From Falsibacillus albus (GTDB lineage Bacteria; Bacillota; Bacilli; Bacillales; DSM-25281): 64,000 bases of DNA. The DNA lies in contig NZ_RCVZ01000018.1 of NCBI RefSeq assembly GCF_003668575.1, positions 1 to 64,000 on the forward strand, read 5' to 3'. The notes beneath the pieces are model-generated. The model did no database searches, was not told the DNA's origin, and worked only from the letters and a program-made list of their open reading frames with translations. The position numbers were made by a program, and so were the translations under genes. Positions 55,432-63,030 of this stretch are shown one piece after another (the stretch's first letter is position 1; each line of letters begins with the position of its first letter).

Positions 55432-56148
55432 CTATTTTTTCGCGGCAAAGATAAAGGAGTTTGCATGTTCAGCAGCTTGTTTGAACTCCCAATCACCATA
55501 TACGTTGATATCTGTAAAACCGGCAATCTTTAATGCGGATTCGATTTGTTCCTTTGTCCTAAATGCTAATGTATTTTCTTCTCTATCAATGATAGAATTA
55601 TCGGCTTGATAAACAGTTTGATAGGCAACGAGAGAGCTGTTTATCTCCAGGAACTCATACCACACCATCATTGGCTTTCCACTCAGGTCGATAATCCGTT
55701 TTTTGGTTTTATATTTTGTCCAATTCTCCCACGGTTTCTGAAGGGGATTGCGTGCATCGAATAGTAGATATCCCCCACCATTTAATGAATGATAAATATC
55801 TGATAATACTTGATTCCAGCATGCTTCTTTTAAAAACACCTGCGCTACATTCGATGTCATCATCACTAAATCAAAGGTGGTTTCGGTTAAATCTTCAGAA
55901 GTGCCAATTTCCCATTGGACCATATGCTTTCGATCCTTTTTAATCGCAGTTTCGATGGCTTTCTCATCCGGGTCAATCCCCAATATTTCAAACCCAAGGC
56001 CGGCTAAGTGCAAAGTGAGCCTTCCTGTCCCGCATCCTAGGTCAGCGATCGATTCAGGCTTTATTTTGTTGACCAATTCAACAAAAAAATCATCATCTTT
56101 TCCCCATTCATTCATTTGATCATAAATGGACTCTATCAACATGGCCAC
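55432..56148 (-). CDS. Class I SAM-dependent methyltransferase
   Basis: 238 residues. Motif I IADLGCGTGRLTL (about 35-47) binds SAM; GIDPDEKAI (about 58) is motif II, and the N/D-rich VMMTSNVAQVF is motif IV. Substrate unknown. First gene of the four-gene operon at 53.1-56.1 kb. Confidence 0.88.
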   Translation of the reverse strand: MAMLIESIYDQMNEWGKDDDFFVELVNKIKPESIADLGCGTGRLTLHLAGLGFEILGIDPDEKAIETAIKKDRKHMVQWEIGTSEDLTETTFDLVMMTSNVAQVFLKEACWNQVLSDIYHSLNGGGYLLFDARNPLQKPWENWTKYKTKKRIIDLSGKPMMVWYEFLEINSSLVAYQTVYQADNSIIDREENTLAFRTKEQIESALKIAGFTDINVYGDWEFKQAAEHANSFIFAAKK

Positions 56149-56254
56149 TCCTTTAAAATAGGAATTCTGCCAAACATCTATCTTCGCGTTAAATTAGGCA
56201 GTAAGATTTCAACGAAAATTTTCATGAAAACAGCCCTGATAAAAAATCAAAACA

Positions 56255-56797
56255 TCACAACTGTCTTATCAGTTCAATATCAGCGAAGTTTTCATCTCCA
56301 TGTTGCCGATCCCCAAATACCCCATTAATCGTATTAAGCCCCAGTTTTGACCAAAACCTGATAGCTGGCCAATTTTTTATCGCTACATTGGCGCGAACTT
56401 CACAATAATTCATTTCCTTCAATAAACCTATCAATCGGTTGACAACTTCCTGTCCAATTCCCTGCTTGTGGAGCTCTTTGTCTATGTATAAATAATTGAT
56501 ATAAAAAGTATCAGGCTCTGGATAACCGTGGTAGCTGGTGAGCAATCCGACAATGCGATCAGTTTCCTTCAGACACATCACCTGAATTTTATATTGCTCT
56601 TTGATTCCATCAGGCGGCAAGTCCCCCTCACTGAAACAACGGTGTGCATACTCATGATCTACACTCTTTCCGTCCCACTTGTTTATATAGCTCCCTTGTT
56701 CATATAACTGCTGAACGGTTTGAATTTCGTTCTTCTTCATGTCTTCTATGATGAGCCTATTCGTTTCCCACCATGATGGTATGATTTCTGTTGACAC
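56255..56797 (-). CDS. GNAT N-acetyltransferase
   Basis: 180 residues. NYLYIDKELHKQGIGQEVV (about 98-116) is the acetyl-CoA loop, and RFWSKLGL the C-terminal signature. Ahead of it (56798-57240) is only the long hairpin element. Confidence 0.85.
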   Translation of the reverse strand: MSTEIIPSWWETNRLIIEDMKKNEIQTVQQLYEQGSYINKWDGKSVDHEYAHRCFSEGDLPPDGIKEQYKIQVMCLKETDRIVGLLTSYHGYPEPDTFYINYLYIDKELHKQGIGQEVVNRLIGLLKEMNYCEVRANVAIKNWPAIRFWSKLGLNTINGVFGDRQHGDENFADIELIRQL

Positions 56798-56822
56798 TTT
56801 TCTTCACTCCGATTCTTTTTTA

Positions 56823-57110
56823 AGTCTGTTTTCTCAAAGATTGTTCTTTAAAATAATTCATCATATGATGTTGATTGGAGCGGAAGGTGCGAGACTCCGG
56901 AGGGAACAGCGGGCCAGGTGAGACTCCGCAGCGGAGCAGCGCAGAGCGAGGAGAGGTTGGGCGGATGTTCGATTAAGTTCGGCACATCCGTGTGCCAACA
57001 TCGAACGACCTCTCTTCGTGTGAGGCCCCTCGGAAAGCGAGCTTCCTTCAGCGGAAATCAACCATATGAAACTTTTGATTAATAGCAACGAACTTTACGA
57101 AATGAGCCTA
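56823..57110. repeat. Long hairpin repeat element, copy 3 (full)
   Basis: Core 56869-57063 begins GTTGATTGGAGCGGAAGG and ends GCGGAAATCAACC. Outer blocks TTCTCAAAGATTGTT (left) and ACTTTACGAAATGAGCC (right) match those of copy 2. An inner GATGTTCGAT..CATCGAAC stem caps the fold. It fills the gap between the GNAT and MEDS genes. Confidence 0.88.
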
Positions 57111-57240
57111 TTTTAATACCGAAAACACTTTATTCCAATTATTCCAAATGGAATCATATTCTACAAGTTTATCAAAAATATATTTTTTCTTTTGAGAATT
57201 ATCAGTCAATAAAATATAATATTGAAAAGGAGGGGAATGG

Positions 57241-57807
57241 ATGAAAAATAATATGACCAAGTTGTTTAATGAACATAGGAGTGTTCACGTCCTGTATGCT
57301 TATCAGGATATCGATGATTATATTAAACAGGTTGTAAATTTTATTTATGAAGGCATCAGGGCTGGAGATTACGTGATCGTGATTGAAAACGATCATGTTT
57401 ATCCGATGATTGAAAAAGAACTAAGTAAGCGGATTTTGAGAAAGCAAATGGCATATGTTCATCGCATCAATAACTTTGACTTCTATTATTCAAGCGGCAG
57501 TTATCATCCTCCTGCGATCTATGAATACTTCAAAAAAACAGTACAGCCTTACATAGAAAATAAAATCTCATTTCGTTCCTGGGCACATGTGGAATGGGCC
57601 ACGATGGATGGGCCGCTGAATATCATTGAGGATTTTGAGAAAATAGTGGACAATGCTGTAAATGAGCTGTCTTTTCCGTTAATTTGTGCGTACCAAAAAG
57701 AACAAATGCCTGAATCTCTCAAAAAGACATTATTGGAAACGCATCCTTATATACTTATAGAAGATGATATCGCTACATCAAAAGATTATAAACCGATTAA
57801 TAGATAA
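57241..57807 (+). CDS. MEDS (DcmR-like sensory) domain protein
   Basis: 188 residues, one MEDS domain alone. Motifs HVLYAYQDIDDYIKQVVNF, EGIRAGDYVIVIEN and HVEWATMDGP are the family's. In methanogens and methylotrophs MEDS is linked to sensing; in bacteria it is often fused to histidine kinases or regulators. No effector domain here. AGGAGGGG lies before the ATG. Confidence 0.83.
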   Translation: MKNNMTKLFNEHRSVHVLYAYQDIDDYIKQVVNFIYEGIRAGDYVIVIENDHVYPMIEKELSKRILRKQMAYVHRINNFDFYYSSGSYHPPAIYEYFKKTVQPYIENKISFRSWAHVEWATMDGPLNIIEDFEKIVDNAVNELSFPLICAYQKEQMPESLKKTLLETHPYILIEDDIATSKDYKPINR

Positions 57808-57840
57808 CCTCTTAAGAGCATCTCATAAGAGGTTTCTTTT
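57806..57840 (+). terminator. MEDS gene terminator
   Basis: AACCTCTTA / TAAGAGGTT perfect 9-bp stem with an inner GAG/CTC, then TCTTTTC, right at the stop codon. Confidence 0.9.
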
Positions 57841-57861
57841 CGCTGGTGAATCATCTTCAAC

Positions 57862-58401
57862 TCAGCCACTCCATCGGCCCATGATCACCGTATTGTAATA
57901 TCGGCCATCAGACAGGCGTTTGTCTTTTTTTAAAACTCCTTCGACGGTAAAGCCCAGTTTTTCATAAAGATGGATGGCTTTCTCATTGGTTTCCAGAACA
58001 TTCAAGGTCATTTTTTTCAGCCCTGCGGTTTGCGCCCAGTCAATGGATTCCTTTAATAGATTTGTTCCGATCTGATAGCCCCAATAGTCCTTCAGTACCC
58101 CGACGCCAAATTCCACTTTGTGAGCAAATCGCTTCAAGCCACTTCCTTCACAGCGTGAAAAACCGACAAGACTGCCTCCCGATTCGGCGACAAGAAAAAG
58201 GTTTTTCTCATTATCCATATCCGCTTGAATTAGTTCTTCAAATCCGACTGTATCGATGTTGGCTTCCCCTCTTTCCCGATCAAGGTCTTCCGTTTCGCCA
58301 TCGATCTGCAGCCTGATTTGAGACAGTTCCTCTGCATCTTTCTTGATGGCATGTCTGATCGTATATTTCATACCGTTGACGTGAAACTCCCGTTGATTCA
58401 T
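57862..58401 (-). CDS. GNAT N-acetyltransferase (YhhY/PhnO-like)
   Basis: 179 residues from the ATG at 58401, behind AGGAGGGG. GVGVLKDYWGYQIGTNLL (about 100-117) is the acetyl-CoA loop; VLETNEKAIHLYEKLGF is a strong family signature. The longer frame to 58545 reads through a repeat and is not coding. Confidence 0.87.
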   Translation of the reverse strand: MNQREFHVNGMKYTIRHAIKKDAEELSQIRLQIDGETEDLDRERGEANIDTVGFEELIQADMDNEKNLFLVAESGGSLVGFSRCEGSGLKRFAHKVEFGVGVLKDYWGYQIGTNLLKESIDWAQTAGLKKMTLNVLETNEKAIHLYEKLGFTVEGVLKKDKRLSDGRYYNTVIMGRWSG

Positions 58402-58427
58402 GTTGCCCCTCCTAATATTTTTAACTG

Positions 58428-58555
58428 GCTCTTTTCGTAAAGTTTGTTGATACTCATTTAAGGATGTACAAAGTTGATTGCCGCTGCAGGATCCTCCCTT
58501 TCCGAAGGGCGGGCGGTGAGCTCTCTGGAGTCTCCCACCTTCCACTCAAACCAAT
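58428..58555. repeat. Long hairpin element, degenerate copy 4
   Basis: Minus strand: begins GGTTTGAGTGGAAGGTGGGA, then GACTCCAGAG, and ends CAGCGGCAATCAAC, with TTTACGAAAAGAGCC as outer block. It supplies the sequence upstream of the GNAT gene at 57.9 kb. Confidence 0.8.
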
Positions 58556-58623
58556 ACCAAATTGCGGATAAATAAACTATTAAAAATAACTATTCTTTAA
58601 AAAGCAGCAATGAAATTAATTCA

Positions 58624-59001
58624 CTAACACGAAATATCCTTGCCAGCCAATTTTGCTTCGATTGCCCTTTTCACAAATGTTTCGAGGCCGGTTTCCTTAA
58701 GAATCACCGACTTTTTCACGCGGATGCAGCCTTTTCCACGATTGAATCCCTCCAGGAGTTCCTCTGCGTCCACTATTTTATCGATCGAGCCAACGTATAG
58801 GCTGACATAGCCTTTCTGCGCATTTAAATGAAAGAACGAAGAGGAATCCTTGCTGTAAGAAAGCATTTTATATTCAATGCCTTCCTCAAGGTCTGGTGCA
58901 TGATCTAATATATATTGCCTGATGGTCATCAGCTTTTCTTTGCGCCAGTCATCTTCAAGCTGCTCAAGATATTCCTGCGGATTTTTCGCTTCGTATTGCA
59001 T
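58624..59001 (-). CDS. DUF1801 iron-chaperone-like (YdhG/Fra family) protein
   Basis: 125 residues from the ATG at 59001 (GGAGG 8 nt before). APDLEEGIEYKMLSYSK and GYVSLYVG near 38-75 match DUF1801, the family of the B. subtilis frataxin-like Fra/YdhG. It may donate iron to heme or iron-sulfur assembly; a substrate role is unproven. Confidence 0.82.
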   Translation of the reverse strand: MQYEAKNPQEYLEQLEDDWRKEKLMTIRQYILDHAPDLEEGIEYKMLSYSKDSSSFFHLNAQKGYVSLYVGSIDKIVDAEELLEGFNRGKGCIRVKKSVILKETGLETFVKRAIEAKLAGKDISC

Positions 59002-59025
59002 GAAATCGACCTCCAAAAAGTTTAG

Positions 59026-59470
59026 TCATTCATTTATGTACTCCATAACATCCTGAATATAATTCTCTAATGGCTGCCTTGTGTCCACAGTGAAACATCT
59101 GTAACCTAGGGGCTTCTTGCTGCTTTCGATCGTATGTATAAAATCTTCTTCAGAAACAACCCTTTCAATTTGGCTGAGCATTCTGTTGCGATTGCTCAAT
59201 CTGAAATTAATTTCTTCCATATCTTTAAGACAGCATTCCACATATTTATACTTCACTTGATATTTTTCTGCTAGTGTCAGTCCTCTTTCTATCATTTCTT
59301 CATATAAACATGGACTATCCATAATGACCTTATTACCAAGGCTTAACTGATAATCGAGCAGATTTCACTATATCATGATCAATGATCACTGCATTTGTCA
59401 TTTGAGCAATTTGTTTAGCCAATGTAGATTTACCTGAACCAGGAAAACCGGACATTTGAACAAAAAACAT
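59026..59470 (-). pseudogene. Frameshifted P-loop (AAA_33) kinase
   Basis: The N-terminal part (from ATG 59470) reads MFFVQMSGFPGSGKSTLAKQ, with a perfect Walker A, to NAVIIDHDIVKSAR and then a stop in about 46 codons. The C-terminal part, in another frame, reads DYQLSLGNKVIMDSPCLYEE to the stop at 59026. The join lacks some 20 codons compared with intact family members, so a deletion and a frame shift have broken the gene. Confidence 0.8.
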
Positions 59471-59491
59471 TTTTTAAAATTCATCCTCTCC

Positions 59492-60340
59492 TTAATTCTT
59501 TCTTGTTTGATTCGTCCATTTCTCCCGTATTTCCTCCGCCACGATTTCAGGAAAATCCCAATGCAGCATGTGAGTTGCATTGGAGATTAACTTTACCTCT
59601 GCTCCTGTTTTTTCTTCAAATATAGTCGAAGTTAAATCCCGATATTCCTGCCTCTCTATAGGCATCGTAGCTCTGAGCAAGACGAGATTACTCGGTAGTT
59701 TCTCATAGATATCCATGGTTTCGTGTTTATGCATGGCTCTGACAATATGGCCTGCCGTTTTGCCTCTTGTATGCCAATAAAATTTCCCGCCTTTTTCTAA
59801 TGCAAGATCTTTTGCCGCAACATCCAACAGCGCTGATCTTCTCAAATCTCCGTATACATCTAACTCCAAAAATTCTTCCCATGTATCGACAAAGTCTTCA
59901 TAATCTTCTAAGTAAAAAGCGACTTCATCTTCTAACGATTCTTCCTTCAGCCGTTTCGTCTGATACCCGCCATCAATCAAGATAGATCCCTTTACTTTCG
60001 CTGGATTGTGAAGCAGATAAAACAATGCAACAAAACTTCCCCATGAATGGGATAAAAAATAAAATCGATCTATTTCAAGGATATTTATTATTTGATTCAG
60101 CCATGCTGCCATAGCAGGCATTTCGTATTTTCGAGGATCATCAAATGGAGACGATTTCCCATGACCAGGAGCATCGATCGAAATGACTCGAAACTGATTC
60201 TTCACTTTTTCTGCAACCTCAATAAAACTAAGACTGGTGCTACCCAATCCATGCAAACAAAAAATGACCGGATGATTTTTACTTCCCCATTCTGTTATAC
60301 GTATGTCCATTCCACCGTCATGAATAATATAACGTTCCAA
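59492..60340 (-). CDS. Alpha/beta hydrolase
   Basis: 282 residues from a TTG at 60340 behind AGGAGG; a longer frame from 60409 has no site. Oxyanion HGLGSTS (about 30), nucleophile SHSWGS (about 97), Asp/His in the C-terminal third (NATHMLHWDFPE). Substrate unknown. Confidence 0.83.
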   Translation of the reverse strand: MERYIIHDGGMDIRITEWGSKNHPVIFCLHGLGSTSLSFIEVAEKVKNQFRVISIDAPGHGKSSPFDDPRKYEMPAMAAWLNQIINILEIDRFYFLSHSWGSFVALFYLLHNPAKVKGSILIDGGYQTKRLKEESLEDEVAFYLEDYEDFVDTWEEFLELDVYGDLRRSALLDVAAKDLALEKGGKFYWHTRGKTAGHIVRAMHKHETMDIYEKLPSNLVLLRATMPIERQEYRDLTSTIFEEKTGAEVKLISNATHMLHWDFPEIVAEEIREKWTNQTRKN

Positions 60341-60503
60341 ACCATAAGCCTCCTGTATCATTTTTTCAAGCACCACATCAATTATTCCAAATTTTACAAC
60401 TATACTCAATGCTTTTTACGTTGGAAACGATTGTTCTTGGTAAAAAAGGAGATTAACAAAAAGGTACCGAATATAAAGAACAGTTGAATAGGAGTGAGTT
60501 GAC

Positions 60504-61019
60504 TTGGAAAATTGTATAATCCGGACTGGAAAAATAGAAGATTCAGATGCCCTTTTAGAGCTGCAGCGATCTGTAGTTTCAGAAGAAAAATATTTAATTG
60601 CGCTTCGGGAAGAATTCAATAAAACACCTGCAGAGCAAAGGGAATGGGTACAAAATATAATGGAGAACAAAAATGAAACATTCTTTGTCGCGGAAATAGA
60701 CGGAGAAGTAGTGGGCTGGATTGTATTTACAGCAACCCAAAATCGAAAACGACTCGCTCATACGGGCACCTTTGGAATGATGATCGGTGAAAAATATCGC
60801 GGGCGTGGAATCGGAAAATTGCTGTTAAGTGCGTTAATGGACTGGGCAGAAAAGAATCCTGTCATTGAGAAAGTAAGCTTGGGTGTGTTCTCAACCAACG
60901 AGCGGGCAATCGCACTCTACAAAAAGATGGGATTCATCGAAGAAGGGCGTAAGATAAAGGAATTCAAATTCGATGATGATGTGTATGTGGATGATATTTT
61001 GATGTACAAATTGGTATAG
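60504..61019 (+). CDS. GNAT N-acetyltransferase
   Basis: 171 residues, TTG start behind AGGAGTG. GMMIGEKYRGRGIGKLLL (about 90-107) is the acetyl-CoA loop; FSTNERAIALYKKMGFIEEG is the typical end. Divergent from the hydrolase gene. Confidence 0.88.
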   Translation: MENCIIRTGKIEDSDALLELQRSVVSEEKYLIALREEFNKTPAEQREWVQNIMENKNETFFVAEIDGEVVGWIVFTATQNRKRLAHTGTFGMMIGEKYRGRGIGKLLLSALMDWAEKNPVIEKVSLGVFSTNERAIALYKKMGFIEEGRKIKEFKFDDDVYVDDILMYKLV

Positions 61020-61020
61020 G

Positions 61021-61080
61021 GTTGGATGACGCGCGCAAAGTTGGATTTGCGCGCGATTATTCCAATTTACGCAAAAAAAC
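61021..61080 (+). repeat. GCGC-rich repeat unit
   Basis: GACGCGCGCAAAGTTGGATT followed by TGCGCGCGATTATTCC and TTTACGCAAAAAAAC. Same vocabulary as the 52.9-53.05 kb array, in both directions, so a loose hairpin is possible. Confidence 0.5.
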
Positions 61081-61192
61081 TATCATGATATGAACCGTTA
61101 AATTATAGAATCTTTTGCTGTTCCTTAATCGTATAAACATTTAGCCTACGTGTGAGGCAAAACGAATACCGAACAATAAAGGAGGCCTTGAT

Positions 61193-61438
61193 ATGAATAA
61201 GAAATCTTTCTGGATACCATTTTCAACAGCAATTGGAACAATCATTTTGCTTTATGGAATTGGCAGCCTTTTTCATATCCCATCCCTGATGTGGACGTTC
61301 TATAAAGCAAATCCATCAGAAGATGTTAAGTTTGAAGCAGGCGGTTCACTGAATCCGATCTTCATCGGATTTATCGCCGGGTTTGTTGCGGATGGCATTT
61401 ACAGATTTAAACAAAAACATCGTTCAAGTATAGAATAG
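61193..61438 (+). CDS. Small two-helix membrane protein
   Basis: 81 residues. Hydrophobic segments about 7-29 and 52-70 and a basic end (RFKQKHRSSIE). AAAGGAGG lies 7 nt before the ATG. Function unknown. Confidence 0.7.
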   Translation: MNKKSFWIPFSTAIGTIILLYGIGSLFHIPSLMWTFYKANPSEDVKFEAGGSLNPIFIGFIAGFVADGIYRFKQKHRSSIE

Positions 61439-61446
61439 TAGACAGC

Positions 61447-61653
61447 TCACCGGCTATTTGTCACAATCATGATCAACCCGTTGCTCAGATTGATGACATC
61501 CCCTCGTATGGCAAGCGCCACTTCGCGCATCAGCGCCTGCTGCTGCTCTTCGTCTTTTGCCCGGAGGAGAACGGAATCCCCTGGATAGATGACGTCTTCC
61601 GTATGATGAGGCAGTCCGATAAAAGCATAGATTTTCATATCATTCATTGTCAT
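61447..61653 (-). CDS. YIEGIA-associated capping subunit-like small protein
   Basis: 68 residues, beta-rich: MKIYAFIGLPHHTEDV then VLLRAKDEEQQQALMREVAL. It overlaps the upstream YIEGIA gene by 14 bp, so the two are coupled. I recall such small partners being annotated as a capping complex subunit for YIEGIA. Start may be one of three Met codons. Confidence 0.7.
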   Translation of the reverse strand: MTMNDMKIYAFIGLPHHTEDVIYPGDSVLLRAKDEEQQQALMREVALAIRGDVINLSNGLIMIVTNSR

Positions 61654-62557
61654 CCGCCCACTCTTTGATGAATTTATGTTTCTTTTGTGTACTTTCTAGC
61701 AGTGGGGTATTCTCCACAGAGGTGATCATCCGCTTGATGTTCTGGATGATCGGCACGACGACGAATACGATCCGTCCATCGACATAATCCTTCCGTGTGA
61801 AGTGATATCGCTTAATGCCAAGGGATCGGGTGATTTCAAATAAGATCGCCTGGCGCTGGCCATAGTTATCAAGCGCAATCCGGTAATGGTCGGAATGAGG
61901 GGTGACCACGACGGCAAGCCCTTCTTCCAGCAGCATCTCCTGTCCGCGTTTAATCCCGATTCGGTTCGAAACAAATATATCATCCACAAATAGCTCGTTG
62001 TTTTTAATCGAAATTTCACCAGCCGCCACACTCGCGATCGAGGATATCACCTTTCCCTTTGAAAAGTGTTTCAAAAAGTAAAAGACAACCACACCACCAG
62101 CAATCCCTACTGTGATTCGAAGCGGTTCCTGACTACCCTCAAGCGCCTCCATAATGACTCCGATGATCAAAGCGACCAACAGAGCAATATAATTCCTGGC
62201 CTCGAACGTTTTGGAAATCCCGTCAATATAGGCATTCCCCCGCTTCGTATATTCCGTTTCCTCCATCAATTGCAGGCTTGTCTGCTCCAGCTTCCTCACT
62301 CCTTGAAACTGGGTGAGGGCCAGCGTCAAAAAGGTCACGCTGGTGAGGTTGTTCGTCATCAATGCAGGGACAAACACCGCCCCGAGCGTTGCCGCCACAA
62401 ATCCAATCACGGCATGGCTCAGATATCCATTTGGATACGTTGGATACTGGCGGAAGTCTTCGCGAAGCACCAACAATCGCGCTGCGGTGCCGCCGATGAT
62501 TGCGGTCAAGATTAGAATTAAGTGAGGGGAAGATAATACTTGCTCCTTCAAGGTCAT
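61640..62557 (-). CDS. YIEGIA family membrane protein
   Basis: 305 residues. Several hydrophobic helices (about 10-30, 45-65, 70-90, 125-165) and the family motif, here AYIDGISKTFEARN (about 112-125). C-terminal soluble part (about 185-305). Role unknown; related genes occur in spore-forming Bacillaceae. AAAGGAAA precedes the ATG. Confidence 0.8.
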   Translation of the reverse strand: MTLKEQVLSSPHLILILTAIIGGTAARLLVLREDFRQYPTYPNGYLSHAVIGFVAATLGAVFVPALMTNNLTSVTFLTLALTQFQGVRKLEQTSLQLMEETEYTKRGNAYIDGISKTFEARNYIALLVALIIGVIMEALEGSQEPLRITVGIAGGVVVFYFLKHFSKGKVISSIASVAAGEISIKNNELFVDDIFVSNRIGIKRGQEMLLEEGLAVVVTPHSDHYRIALDNYGQRQAILFEITRSLGIKRYHFTRKDYVDGRIVFVVVPIIQNIKRMITSVENTPLLESTQKKHKFIKEWADDNE

Positions 62558-62694
62558 TTTCCTTTCTTTCGCATCCTATATGAAATATCTTTTGAAAAAA
62601 CCATAAAAGTATGTAATTTTTGTCAATCAATCCAATTCAGTGTTTCCGTATGATGTGGTTAAGCCTTTTAAATTAAGGCTATTTATATATAATC

Positions 62695-62728
62695 AAAAAA
62701 GAGTACGAACTTTTGAGGGTCCATACTC
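62695..62728 (-). terminator. Terminator of the small membrane protein gene
   Basis: Minus strand: GAGTATGGAC / GTTCGTACTC stem (10 bp with G-U pairs), 8-nt loop, T6. Confidence 0.8.
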
Positions 62729-62737
62729 CAACTGGTG

Positions 62738-62938
62738 CTATTTGTTTTGTTTCTCCACGTGTTCTGAATGACTTCCGCCACGTGACATATTGTTTTCGTT
62801 GTTCATCCTTTTCAACCTTTTTTGTCCTCGGAAATAAGCTAGGACCAAAAACAGTGCATAAACTACACAGATCGCGATTAAAACAACAATCGTAATCTTA
62901 AATGAATGGATCATCGGAATGATGGCACCTCGTTTCAT
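62738..62938 (-). CDS. Single-pass small membrane protein
   Basis: 66 residues. One transmembrane helix (about 14-36) then a polar tail with HSEHVEKQNK. AAAGGATG lies before the ATG; a Met at residue 9 is an alternative. Function unknown. Confidence 0.65.
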   Translation of the reverse strand: MKRGAIIPMIHSFKITIVVLIAICVVYALFLVLAYFRGQKRLKRMNNENNMSRGGSHSEHVEKQNK

Positions 62939-63030
62939 GAAGACATCCTTTATTCTAAAATGTTACTCGCTTTATGAAAGAACTTCAATCTATTCAATGA
63001 ATTTTTCTTTGTTAATTGAGCGCAATTCAA

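Noticed and set aside
59398-59580. 60-codon minus frame at 59.4 kb
   Set aside because: Out-of-frame shadow of the broken P-loop kinase and the end of the hydrolase gene.
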